Assembly: GCA_902729315.2 (NCBI GenBank)
Contig: LR746267.1
Location: 5,705,386 to 5,769,385, forward strand
Length of the DNA stretch: 64,000 bases
Source: Spirodela intermedia
Lineage: Eukaryota; Streptophyta; Magnoliopsida; Alismatales; Araceae
Direction: 5' to 3'
Shown here piece after piece: positions 48,880 to 58,775 of this stretch. Position numbers and translations under genes: made by a program. Under the pieces are notes generated by a model. That model was not told the origin of the DNA, did no database searches, and was given only the letters and a program-made list of their open reading frames with translations. Each line of letters begins with the position of its first letter. Within the stretch, counting starts at the first letter, position 1.

Positions 48880-50530
48880 AATTTTAATTGAAATTCTAAT
48901 TTGGATAGCTTTGGATCTCCCTTGAGGACTATGAGCATCTCATTTACTATGAATTTCATAATTAAGTTTCCCTAATTGACATGTATCTATCTTGTATAAT
49001 TTAACCATTGTATTCCAAGTGTAACATCAATACTTCCCAACATGAGTGGTAGAAAATCTTGAGTGATGACTAAACCTTGAACTTGTAGGGAGATACTCTT
49101 ACACACTCTGTTTCTTTGTAGGACCTCATTATTTCTCATGTAAATCTCATAATTCGCTACTTTTGTTTGAGGTAATTTGTGGCATACACATAATTCTGAG
49201 CATATGAAATTTTATGTCACTCTTGAATCAATTAGAATAGAGACAACATGCCCTTACAAAGTTTCTTCTATCGTAGTTCTTGTTTAAGTGAGCCCAACCA
49301 TTGAATTCAATGAGACTTGTGTTGCAAATAGTCTCTTCTTTTGTTGGCAACTCCATATCATCTTTAGAATCATATAAAAGAGTGTCATCAGTTTCTTGAT
49401 TATCTTCATGAACTATTAAAAATCTAGAATTTTTTCTTACAACAATTTCCTAAACTAAATTTTTCTTCACAATGATAACAAAGCTCCCTTTTATAATGAC
49501 TTTGATATTCTACATTAGTGATGGTGATCTGCTTGTGGTATTGGTTGTCCTTTCCTCCACTTGAGGTGGAAGATTACTCTTGGGCTTCCATTCTAAGAAA
49601 TAAGGCATGTTCTTACTCTTTTCAAGTTCACTAGGTAGTGAAGGTAAATGACTGTCAACAACCTTAAATGAAGTAGAATTACCTTGCTAGAAAGATTTGG
49701 GCAGATGATTATCCCAAGCTTCCCATAGGGTGTGGATGTGCTGCTCTACTCTATTGATGTGTCCATCATCTTCATTAGTCCAACTAGACTCATATGAGCT
49801 AATTCTACCTGAATCTCTAATTTCAAGCCTTTCATATATGTATTCTCCATTACAATATCTTAGGGTTTTGGCAAGTAAGTAGATAAACATTCATATTCTA
49901 CTTGATATTCTTGAACAGATTGTTCTTATTGTATATTGAGGAATTTATGAAATGTGTTGCCCACTATAGAAGTGTCAAAATGTTTTCCCAATTGAATCTT
50001 GAAATTTTGCTATTTGAGGAGTAAATACCTTTCATCCTTCCATAAGTACCATTTCAATGCTAAACTTTTTTGTTTCATCATTACCATCTCTAATTGATTT
50101 TGATCATCTACCTTATTTAATATGAAGAATCTTTCAATACAATTCAACCAACCTTTAGGATTTTCATTATGAAATACTAGTATCTCTTGCTTTGTATTGA
50201 ACTGAATGTTGTGGTAACCTATTGTAGGTTCATTTGGAATATAGATTCTTGAGGGTGGATGGAAGATTTTACCTTAGGTCATCATTCTATTTGTTCTTAA
50301 CAGAATAATGATGTTAGTTCTAGATTAGGAGTCTATTTCTTCTTCAAGACATCTAGTTGAGCACATACCATTAGTTGAAATTGTTGCATGTTTTTTAGGA
50401 GTTGGTACATCAGATTTGTGAATTCTTCTCATGATCTTTACATATCTTTTGCCATCCTTTATTGATCCACTGATAGGTTCTAGGGCTTCAAAACAAATGT
50501 TTACTACCTTTGGCACCATGGTGCTTGCAA
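48880..50530 (-). pseudogene. gypsy gag / protease region remnant (second element)
   Basis: This 1.65 kb between primer site and RT is where gag and protease belong. Only short open pieces survive, such as 50519-50325 and 49890-49687, and no zinc knuckle or protease motif is securely visible. The call rests on position within the element. Confidence 0.5.
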
Positions 50531-50540
50531 TTGCAAAAAC

Positions 50541-50556
50541 TTGACTCTAATACCAA
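50541..50556 (-). other. gypsy primer binding site (tRNA-Met-like)
   Basis: The minus strand reads TTGGTATTAGAGTCAA, one base from the usual TGGTATCAGAG core. It directly abuts the LTR. Confidence 0.7.
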
Positions 50557-50869
50557 TGATACGATCCTCTTTGAAAGGATCAGATTTGAGTGAATCTAAA
50601 GAAAAACAATTGTATTGATTCATGAAATCAAGACAATATTGTAGGATAGAACATCTTGATGATAGTTCTATCAAGATATGAGAAAAGGAAGAGAGAAAGA
50701 AGAGTAAAAGGGGTGGGGAATGAATTCAAAAGAATTCCCTTGCCTCTCATGGTTCTAATTGTTCTCCCCCTTCATATGACCCCCCCTCAACTATATTTAT
50801 AATCCTTACATGTGTTGTGCATGTGCCCCCTTCTTACACCTTCTATATGTCAATAATGGGGTTGTACCA
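50557..50869 (-). repeat. gypsy 5' LTR (second element)
   Basis: On the minus strand it starts TGGTACAACCCC at 50869 and ends GATCGTATCA at 50557, next to the primer site. It is a direct repeat of 46101-46424 and clearly diverged from it, so the insertion is not recent. Confidence 0.82.
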
Positions 50870-51115
50870 TAGACATACTCATGACATTTCTTACAAGTTT
50901 CATAAGTCTAAAGTTAGTAAAGTTCTACAGTTTTTTGGTTCACTAATTAAAAATCAATTTGAGACCATGATTAAAAAATTTACATCTAATAATACAAAGG
51001 ACTATTTAAACCAAATAATAATAATCATTTTTCATTAGGAAGTGAAAATTCATGAGTCTTCCTATTCGAACACTCCATACTAAAACAAAGTGATAGAAAG
51101 GAACAATAGATGCAT
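50870..51115 (+). pseudogene. copia integrase fragment (continues the split copia element)
   Basis: The plus strand reads RHTHDISYKFHKSKVS, then LIKNQFETMIKKFTSNNTKD, a stop, and EVKIHESSYSNTPY followed by VIERNNRC. This is the copia integrase core around the second catalytic Asp and the VERKNR box. Orientation matches the gag piece at 45380-46060. The two are separated by the gypsy insertion and a missing segment. Confidence 0.72.
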
Positions 51116-53035
51116 CTCTACCAAAATAATGTATCAAAAAAAATTAATGTGAAAGCTTTAACTATTATCTTGAGTTTTGGCTTATACTAAAAGCAAGAAG
51201 GTAGGGTTGAATTGATTCACCTATAATTTTCTTGATTGTCAATTTTGTGTTGATGATATGAGAGATTTTTGTACTAGTTATTAGTTATCTAAAACTTAAA
51301 ATAAGGTTGTACAAAGACATAATATTTTTAAAATGTTTCAACCTACCACATACATTAACTCTTTAAGAATAATCATAGTTATTAGATTCCACTAGCTATG
51401 ATAATTAGATTAGACACCATTCTATTCCTTAAGTAAGCAAGTCAGAGAATAAGTTTGAGTTAGAAAACATTGAGTAATTGCCCCTGAATGAGCTTTTAAC
51501 CCAAAGGTATCCAAAACTCTATTGATTACTAGACAACTCTAATGAAATTTCACTTTGAATTTTTTTTTTAGATTCACACCTCTAAGAGACCAATAACTAT
51601 TTAAAAAGACGGATCCCATGAGTAATTAAGTAGTATTTGAATCACAAGTTTATCTTACAATATATAAGAAATGATTTCTCCATTATTAATTTTCTGAAGG
51701 ATAATGTCAACTCAAAATGTCTTGAATCACAAGAAATAAGATGATGTTTGGTGGCTTCAATTTGTTACCCTCTTCTTATTGAATTGATTAGTGTTGATGA
51801 AAAGCTCTTTAGGCTCTAATTAATTAAGGGAGGATCTTTCAAAGCTATAATAGTGCTCTTTGAATTAATGACTTTGAATAGATTGACTTGCCATCATGAT
51901 CCTTACTATTTTTCACTTAAATTTCTTATACCAAAAATTGAATGGAAAGTTGGAGGTTGTTGAGAAAATAAACATGTTTGATGTCTATTGATTTAGCCAT
52001 TGGAAGATAGTAAAATTTACATACAAATCTTGTATGAAAGTCTTCTCACATTTATGTGATTTCATAATGATGATTTTCCCTAAACTATGATCAATTTAAA
52101 AGGTTGAGAAACCAATATAATATGTCTTTTAAAAGATAATAATATTTTAGATAAAATTAATATGTAGTTCTATTAACACTTAATGTTCATATCTAAATCA
52201 TGTCGATTCATATTAGTCCATTTAGGATCTGATATTGTGAGTTCATAATTAATAAAACGTGGGTCACTAAATCTCTAATAAAACTATCAACATTACTCTA
52301 AATTACTTTAGATAAAGTATGATGTCTAGAGATATATTTTGATTAAAGATCTCAATGTTTTGAATGATTAAGTTATTGATTAAGGTACTTAACAAGATTC
52401 TCAACATGTATTTGGTAATGTCTAGACAATCTATTTTGACATAAATTAGTAATATTATTCGATGTCAAAATCTTTCAAGACTTATGATGTAAAATTATGT
52501 GTTCATAGACAACTGAGTAAATTTTTATACCCTTACTTTCATTGAAATCTCATTGATTTGAATGTCTTAATAATTCATTTTCTTATTGTGGAAGTTTCTA
52601 CATATATTAGTGCTTTATATAATAATATACAAAAATACTAATTAATCATGTTGTAATTAATTAATTTAACATGTTCAGCATCATTGATCACAAATATACT
52701 TCATAAGTTTCCATTTAAACTTTTGCTGATGTTATTTTGGATCATACTTAAGCATTTTCATGATCAATATCATATCATGTATATTCTTAATTAGGCATAG
52801 TTTGATCTTTTTATTGATCTTATACTTCTTTGACATCATCAAAATATCATATATTTTAATGCTCCAATATTCAAGTGTTGAATGTGAGTTATGGACAATG
52901 GCACATAGCATTTGTGAAACATTGTGGGTGAAATAAATTCTATAAGGGTTAAGAATCAAGTGGCACAACCCATCAAATATATTACAATAGAAAATCAACC
53001 ATCAATATTCCACATATTTCAATATAGCATGATCA
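51116..53035. other. AT-rich repeat-derived sequence, no gene seen
   Basis: No recognisable domains. The part from about 52190 to 52680 is distantly similar to 62400-62890, in the same orientation. Reading frames such as 52998-52732 are random in composition. Confidence 0.6.
52190..52680 (+). repeat. dispersed noncoding repeat, copy 1
   Basis: It shares ordered short blocks with 62400-62890: ATCTCAATGTTT, GATGTCAAAATC, TTTTCTTATTGTG and TACAAAAATACTA-like. Divergence is high, so borders are approximate. Confidence 0.5.
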
Positions 53036-53228
53036 CACTAAGCATGTAGGAATAGATTATCATTTCATCAAGGCAAAATTTGACATCAACATCATTTGTG
53101 CTCCATGTCTTCACTTATGACGAATTGACAAACATATTGAACAAGAGATTAAATGGACCTATCTTTCAATGACTCATATCCAAGTTGGGACTAGACAACA
53201 CCCAATCACTTGTTTGAGGGGGATCGTT
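53036..53228 (+). pseudogene. copia RNase H C-terminal remnant and polypurine tract
   Basis: The plus strand reads HFIKAKFD, degraded sequence, then LRGI at GTTTGAGGGGGATCG. Plant copia elements typically end with HFIREK, the DIFTKAL region, a stop and a GAGGGGG polypurine tract before the LTR. The order and spacing fit; the sequence is badly decayed. It may not belong to the element at 44.7 kb. Confidence 0.55.
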
Positions 53229-53440
53229 AGAGATCACTTGTTTAATTCTTGTATTGGGTCTAGTTTAAATGAGTACATTATTCTAGATCCAACCTAGTTG
53301 TTAAGACAATAAATACCCTTCCCCGACTAAATATTAGGTGAATGAGAATTAAATTTCTTTTTCCTTTCTCTTCAACCATCGACATCAACTACTCTCCAAT
53401 GACAAAGAGATCAAAAGGGGAAACAACTACGTTCCAGAAT
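53229..53440 (+). repeat. possible copia 3' LTR remnant
   Basis: It directly follows the polypurine tract and begins TTAGAGATCAC (degraded TG). A TATA-poor AATAAATACCC stretch and a CT-rich segment ending near 53440 resemble a copia LTR leader. No second copy lies in the window. Confidence 0.4.
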
Positions 53441-53818
53441 CATGTGATGTTAACAATTATAATTATCACTAACTGATTTTCTAAGATCCTAAGTCAAGTG
53501 GGTTTAAAAATTTAAGGGTTTTAATATTAGAGATCACATTCTAGAAAATTAAAAATTTGGTGGTTATGCCAAGTTTGAGTCTTTGAAAGCTACTAATTTT
53601 TTTTTGTAAACCTGGAATGAATTAATTTTATGATGTCACTAAATACAATTTTTTAAGGCGAAGGATCAAATTCATTTTATGGTGACGTAAATATTATGTG
53701 TATAGTAAGGTTAAGGCCCCCCGGCCCCCTCCCCAAAATTTCCATCAAAAAAGTGTTCAAGACTTTTCTACGGCCCGCGCGAGACAGTCCGCCAGCCGCA
53801 TGATGACCGCCGGGCGAA
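53441..53818 (+). promoter_or_regulatory. upstream region of the LOI1-like PPR gene
   Basis: AT-rich sequence turns abruptly GC-rich at about 53715. No clear TATA box; the promoter must lie here or in the adjoining transposon remnant. Confidence 0.3.
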
Positions 53819-55900
53819 ATGCCGCCGCCCGCCGTGCCGGGGCCGCAGTGGCTCGCAGCCGCCGTCGAGTCCGCCGTCTCCGCCCGATCCCCTCGCCTCG
53901 GCCGCGCCGCCCACTGCGCCATCCTCCGATCCCTCTCCCCCTCCGTCCCCTCCTTCCTCTGCAACCACCTCGTCAACATGTACTCCAAGCTCGACCTCCC
54001 CCTCCCCGCCGCCGCTGTCCTCTCCCTCCACCCCGATCCCTCCGTCGTTTCCTGGACTGCCCTCATTGCTGGCCTCGTCCAGAACGGCCGCTTCTCCGCC
54101 GCTCTCGCCCAGTTCGCACTCATGCTCCGCGCCTCCGTCTTCCCCAACGACTTCACCTTCCCCTGCGCCTTCAAGGCGGCCGCCGCCCTCACCTTGCCGC
54201 CGGCCGGCCGGCAGCTCCACGCCTTGGCCCTCAAGTCCGGCCTCATCTCCGACGTCTTCGTCGCCTGCAGCGCTCTCGACATGTACTGTAAGACGGGCCT
54301 CAAAACCGACGCCAGCAACTTGTTCGATGAAATGCCCCAGAAGAACATCGTCGCCTGGAACGCGGTCATGTCCAACGCCGTCCTCGAAGCTCGCCCCGCT
54401 GATGCCGCCGAAGCTTTCCTCGCCCTCCGCCACCGCCCCGAGTGCTACCCTAATTCCATCACCCTCTGCGCCTTCCTCAACGCCTGTGCCGGCGCCGGCG
54501 GCAGCGGCGGCGACGGCTACCTTCCCGCCGGCGAGCAGCTCCACGGGTTCATCGTCCGCTCAGGCTTCGAGGGGGACGTCTCCGTGGGCAATGCGCTGAT
54601 CGACTTCTACGGCAAGCTCCGCCGGCCGGCCGGCGCCCGGCGAGTCTTCGACGGGATTTCCCCGAGAAACGACGTCTCCTGGTGCTCCATGATCGCCGCC
54701 TACGCGCAAAACGCGGCGGAGACGGAGGCCTTCGCCGTCTTCCTCGCGGCGCGAAGGGAGGGCATGCGGGCCTCCGACTTCATGCTCTCCAGCGTCCTCA
54801 CCACCTGCGCGGGCCTCGCCGGGGTCGACCTCGGCAGGGCGCTGCACGCCGCCGCCGTCCGGTCCCGCTCCGACAGCAGCGTCTTCGTCGGCACCGCCCT
54901 CGTCGACATGTATGGCAAATGCGGCAGCGTTGCAGACGCTGAGCGCACCTTCCAATGGCTGCCCAGTAAGAACCTCGTCTCCTGGAACGCCATGATCGGC
55001 AGCTACGCCCAGCAGGGCCTCGCCCGGCCCGCCCTTGAAGCTCTCCACGCCATGGCCCTCCCCGGCGGCACCGCCCCCAACCATGTGACGCTGGTGTGCG
55101 CCATGGCGGCGTGCAGCCGCGGGGGGCTCGTCGAGGAGGGGCTCGAGCTCTTCGAGACCATGGGGGAGAGATACGCCATAGTCCCCACCTTGGAGCACTA
55201 CGCCTGCGCGGTGGACCTGCTGGGGCGCGCGGGGAGGGAGGAGGCGGCCTACGAGCTCATCAGGAAGATGCCGATGGCGCCGTCGGCGTCGGTGTGGGGG
55301 GCACTGCTGGGGGCCTGCAGGATGCACGGGAAGGTGGAGCTGGGGAAGACGGCGGCGGAGCGCCTGCTGGAGCTCGACCCAGGAGACTCCGGCAATCTGG
55401 TTCTGCTCTCCAACATGCTCGCCGCCGCGGGGCGGTGGGAGGAGGCGACGGAGGTGAGGAAGGAAATGAAGGTGGCGGGGGTGAAGAAGGGGCCAGGTTG
55501 CAGCTGGGTTTCATGGCGGCACGAGGTGCACGTCTTCCACGCCAAGGATGGGAAGCACGAGAGGGACGGGGAGATCAGGACGGAGCTGGGGAGGCTGGAG
55601 AGGGAGATGAGGGCGGCGGGGTACTCGCCGGAGACTAGATGGGCGCTGTACGATGTGGAGGAGGAGGAGAAGGAAGGGGAGGTGAGGGAGCACAGCGAGA
55701 AACTGGCGGTAGCGTTTGGGCTGCTGTGGGTGCCGGCGCCGGCGCCGATCAGGGTGACGAAGAATCTGCGCGTCTGCGGGGACTGCCACGCTGCCATCAA
55801 GCTCATCTCCGCCATCGTCAAGAGGGAGATCATCCTCAGGGACAACGTCAGGTTCCACCACTTCTCCGAAGGCCGCTGCTCTTGCGGCGACTACTGGTAA
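53819..55900 (+). CDS. LOI1: DYW-class pentatricopeptide repeat protein, LOI1/MEF11-like
   Basis: This is an intronless frame of 693 residues, closely following Arabidopsis LOI1/MEF11 (At4g14850). That protein is a mitochondrial C-to-U editing factor whose mutant resists lovastatin. Conserved runs include NMYSKLD, PNDFTFPCAFKA, DVFVACSALDMYCKTGL, SGFEGDVSVGNALIDFYGK and GTALVDMYGKCG. About ten P/L/S-type repeats precede the E/E+ region (LLELDPGDSGNLVLLSN). The DYW deaminase domain has the zinc/catalytic HSE (625-627) and CGDC (653-656), then CSCGDYW at the end, all intact. The N-terminus lacks a strong Arg-rich presequence but begins MPPPAVPG; organelle import is inferred from the family. Arabidopsis LOI1 is about 60 residues shorter. 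The GC content is extreme compared with flanks, which explains the long antisense frames. Confidence 0.92.
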   Translation: MPPPAVPGPQWLAAAVESAVSARSPRLGRAAHCAILRSLSPSVPSFLCNHLVNMYSKLDLPLPAAAVLSLHPDPSVVSWTALIAGLVQNGRFSAALAQFALMLRASVFPNDFTFPCAFKAAAALTLPPAGRQLHALALKSGLISDVFVACSALDMYCKTGLKTDASNLFDEMPQKNIVAWNAVMSNAVLEARPADAAEAFLALRHRPECYPNSITLCAFLNACAGAGGSGGDGYLPAGEQLHGFIVRSGFEGDVSVGNALIDFYGKLRRPAGARRVFDGISPRNDVSWCSMIAAYAQNAAETEAFAVFLAARREGMRASDFMLSSVLTTCAGLAGVDLGRALHAAAVRSRSDSSVFVGTALVDMYGKCGSVADAERTFQWLPSKNLVSWNAMIGSYAQQGLARPALEALHAMALPGGTAPNHVTLVCAMAACSRGGLVEEGLELFETMGERYAIVPTLEHYACAVDLLGRAGREEAAYELIRKMPMAPSASVWGALLGACRMHGKVELGKTAAERLLELDPGDSGNLVLLSNMLAAAGRWEEATEVRKEMKVAGVKKGPGCSWVSWRHEVHVFHAKDGKHERDGEIRTELGRLEREMRAAGYSPETRWALYDVEEEEKEGEVREHSEKLAVAFGLLWVPAPAPIRVTKNLRVCGDCHAAIKLISAIVKREIILRDNVRFHHFSEGRCSCGDYW

Positions 55901-55951
55901 CCTCTCGCACGCAGAGAGAGAGGTTGGGAAAAATTCGATTTTTATGTTTGG

Positions 55952-56331
55952 TGCTCACAGGCGCAGGAATTTTGTTCAAGTTTTTTGGGAAATCAGTGAT
56001 ATAGCAGATCCATTACTTTCAAGAATGATTTGGTATTAGGAACAAACCTCTCTTTCTCTCTCTCTCTCTAATGGGCGCTCTAGTTCTCTCTCCTATTTCT
56101 CACAGGCGCTCGAATTTAATTCAGAAAATCAGTGAAATAGCAAATATTCACTTTATAACAACGGTTTGATATTCGGAACAAACCCGTCGACTTCCCAGAA
56201 AACAAAAAAATGAATTTTATTTTTGTAGCTCACTGCCGCTTGAATTTTATTTAATTTAATTTATAAAATCAGTAAAACAGCAAATCTTCACCTTTAGAAA
56301 TAGAAACCTTACCCCCGTCTCTATATCGAAA

Positions 56332-56369
<38 letters not shown>

Positions 56370-56590
56370 CAGAGAGACAGAGAGATGGGCCAGGGCCAGG
56401 GTAGGCCGTAATTGGGCTTGAAATGGGTTGTCACAGAGAAAACAGCCCCCCGCCCCCAGACAAAAAATAATCGATTTTTTAATTTTTTCAGCTCACTGGC
56501 GCTCTTTTTTTATTAAAATTTATTCAGAACATCAGAAAAATAACAGATCTTCACTTTAAAAAACAGTGATATTAGTAACAAACCCCTTCC
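55952..56590 (+). repeat. four diverged tandem copies downstream of LOI1-like gene
   Basis: Copies start near 55952, 56098, 56228 and 56491. Each has GCTCACAGGCGCT-like, then ATTCAGAAAATCAGTGAAATA, CAAATCTTCACTTT and GGAACAAACC-like blocks. The spacing is 146, 130 and 263 bases, the last enlarged by a GA tract and unrelated sequence. The array begins about 50 bases after the stop codon, so it likely lies in the 3' UTR. Confidence 0.8.
56329..56384 (+). repeat. GA/CAGA microsatellite
   Basis: An interrupted (GA)n with GACA interruptions, inside the spacer between repeat copies 3 and 4. Confidence 0.9.
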
Positions 56591-57760
56591 CCTCCTCTCT
56601 CTCTATCTCTCTCTTTCGCCGTCTGTGGGCCTACTTTATGGGCTTATTTTCTTAATGCACCGGTTGGCCCGGGCCCGGCCCGTGATAGGCCCAGTCTATA
56701 GCCGCGTGGTTATGCCATATGGAAGCCGTTGATCACAAGTCGGCTTTTATATTGTTCCGTGGCACACTTTAATTGGTCGAAACGACCGCCAAGTCAAAAT
56801 GCGTGGGAGATTCTCCTTCGGCTCGTTGTACATCGTCCTTTGTCTATGAGAGAGAATAGCGAGAGAGAGAGAGAGAGAGAGGTTTGTAGAGAGAAATTCA
56901 ATTATTTAGAGAGTGGGAGAAGGGAGGAGAGAGATTGGTTTGAAGGTAGAGAGAGAAAGATTCAGTTGTCTGTGGAGAGGGAGATTCGTCTGATGGTAGA
57001 GAAAGAAATATTCAATTATCTGTAGAGAGAGAGAGGGAGGGGAGAGAGAGGGATAAGGAGAAAGAGAGGTTCGTATGAATCATCATGCGTCCATCAATGC
57101 GGGAGAGGACCTTGAGTGCTGAACGCCATCATCAACGTAGAGAGAGAAAGTTTAGTAATGAATGCCATCAATCATACACAAGAGAGAGAGAGTGTGCGCC
57201 TTGCACACTGAACGTCATTGTCATACAGAAGAGATCGATAGAGAGATAATGAGAGAGATAGAGACAGACAGATGGATAGAGAGAGAGAGAGAGAGAGAGA
57301 GAGCTGTGTGGGAGAGAGACAGAGAGAGCGGATGAGAAAGAGAGCTGGTGCAGGAGAGAGATACTGAGATAAAGAGAGAGAGAGAGGTGTCGCGTAGCGT
57401 GGGGTGTGGGGGCCTGTGAAACTCCTTGTCCATCCCAAGCGGCTGGGATCACATGCGGACAGCCTTGGCCACCTCTTGCAAGGGCATTAAAATAAGACGC
57501 CAAATCTCCGCCGGTCAACGGAAGCGATCGCCTAGTTTGGGAAAGGGCATTAAAATATACTCTTCCCCCCAGAAAAGGATATCTACCCCTTTTCATAAAC
57601 TTGGGGCGCTAAATTTAATTTTCAAGCGATATGAGTCAGGGAAAGTGTACAGACGGTTGTGATTGGCTCTCGTTTGATCGGACAGTTGTGAGGGCCCCAC
57701 GTGTGGCTATGCAGCCTAGATGGGAGTTAAAAAAAAGGCCCGGTCTAACCCCTAACTGCC
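56591..57760. other. GA-rich intergenic region upstream of OFP gene
   Basis: No gene. From about 56850 to 57060 there are imperfect repeats around GAGAAA/TTCAATTATCTGTAGAGAG-like units. Pure GA runs lie at about 56860-56882, 57280-57303 and 57374-57390. Reading frames here are microsatellite artefacts. Confidence 0.65.
56850..57060 (+). repeat. GA-rich minisatellite
   Basis: Imperfect units contain ATTCAATTATTTAGAGAG, ATTCAGTTGTCTGTGGAGAG and ATTCAATTATCTGTAGAGAG, separated by GAGA and by TTGGTTTGAAGGTAGAG or TTCGTCTGATGGTAGAG. Confidence 0.75.
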
Positions 57761-57764
57761 CGCC

Positions 57765-57772
57765 TATATAAC
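57765..57772 (+). promoter_or_regulatory. TATA box of OFP gene
   Basis: TATATAAC lies in a GC-rich context about 385 bases before the ATG. It predicts transcription starting near 57795, at the edge of the CT-rich leader. Confidence 0.6.
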
Positions 57773-57839
57773 TGTCGGCCACCGGCTACTGTCCTTTCTC
57801 TCTCTTAAAACTCTCACCAGCCTTCATCTCCTCCCCATC

Positions 57840-58135
57840 TCTCCCCCTCTCTCTCTGTCTCTCTCTGTCTCTCTCGTTCTCCTTCAACTTCTCAGAATGC
57901 CCTCTCACTCTATCTCGTTCTATCTCAACTTCTGAGAATCTCCCCTCCCCCCCCCCTCTCTCTCTCTCGCTCTAGTTCTCTCTCAGCTTCTCAGGATCCC
58001 TCCCTCTCTCTCTCGTTCCCTCTCAACTTCTCAGAATTCCTCCCCCTCTCTGTCGTTCCCTCTCAACTTCTCGGAATCTCCCCCCCTCCCCTCTATCCCT
58101 CTCTCTCCCTCAACTTCTCAGAATTCTCTCTCTTT
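57840..58135 (+). repeat. CT-rich minisatellite in OFP 5' leader
   Basis: Six imperfect units of about 40-57 bases, each built of CT repeats, GTTCCCTCT and CAACTTCTCAGAAT, ending at about 57899, 57939, 57995, 58037, 58078 and 58124. It lies between the TATA box and the start codon, so it is probably transcribed. Confidence 0.8.
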
Positions 58136-58150
58136 CGGAAGGTGAATTCC

Positions 58151-58675
58151 ATGGCGAGGAATCTCCACCTCTTCTTCAGCAGACTCAGCAGCTGTTCCTC
58201 TTCTCCTCCCGATGCGGCGATTGACAAGGACTTCGACCGCCTTTCCTCCTCCTCCCCCTCCACCGCCGTCTTCAACAACTTCAACACCCTCTACGAGCCC
58301 TCCTCCTCCCCCGCCGTCGCCGCCGACTACGACGAACCCACGGCGGCGATATCAGGCCTGTCGACAGCCATCGCCTCCCGCCGCCTCCACCCTCCGTCTC
58401 CCCCGGGGCCGTCCAATGCCATCGCCGATCCCTCTGCCGTCCCCATCGGCTTCGGCGTGGCGGTGCCGACCTACTCGCCGGATCCCTACGAGGACTTCCG
58501 GCGGTCCATGACGGAGATGGCCGCCGCCGCCGGCCTGCTGAGCTGCCGCCGGCACCGTCACCGTCGGGAAGGCCTCCAGGAACTGCTGGTCTGCTACCTC
58601 GCTCTGAACCGGAAGCACACCCACAAGCACATCCTCCGCGCCTTCTCCGACCTCCTTGCCGAGCTCTCCGACGAC

Positions 58676-58707
<32 letters not shown>

Positions 58708-58732
58708 GTCAGATGTATGGAGGGGACGATGA
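58151..58732 (+). CDS. OVATE family protein (OFP12/13-like)
   Basis: A complete intronless protein of 193 residues from ATG at 58151; the frame also extends to a GTG at 58142, which is not a plausible plant start. The OVATE domain lies near residues 97-172 (VAVPTYSPDPYEDFRRSMTE, then LQELLVCYLALNRKHTHKHI and FSDLLAEL). An upstream SGLSTAIASRRL and PPGPSNAI match the SRRFF/PGRSNSI motif of the OFP12/13/16 group. The N-terminus is Ser-rich. The C-terminus has a run of 11 Glu encoded by GAA/GAG. OFPs are plant-specific transcriptional repressors that bind KNOX/BELL homeodomain and TRM proteins and restrain cell elongation. Nuclear action is inferred. A tandem repeat array begins within about 45 bases of the stop. 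Confidence 0.88.
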
Positions 58733-58775
58733 CAGGGGGGAGAATTATTGTGGGCTGGCTCTCCATTTTCTCTCT

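Larger units (their letters stand above)
46101..50869 (-). mobile_element. Ty3/gypsy chromovirus-like LTR retrotransposon, complete but degenerate
   Basis: It is about 4.77 kb with two direct LTRs, a tRNA-Met-like primer site at the right, a polypurine tract at the left, and RT and integrase remnants between on the minus strand. The compact size, LTRs of about 315 bp and RT sequence suggest a chromovirus such as the Reina type; a chromodomain was not confirmed. Pol is riddled with stops and deletions. No clear 5-base target duplication was seen. Confidence 0.82.

Noticed and set aside
53677-55861. Several long antisense ORFs over the PPR gene
   Set aside because: They result from extreme GC3 in the sense gene and have no domain similarity.
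57168-57596. ORFs rich in Ser/Leu near 57.2-57.6 kb
   Set aside because: They are translations of GA/CT microsatellites.
58142-58150. GTG start giving three extra residues for the OFP
   Set aside because: Plant nuclear genes use ATG; the ATG at 58151 gives the normal family N-terminus.
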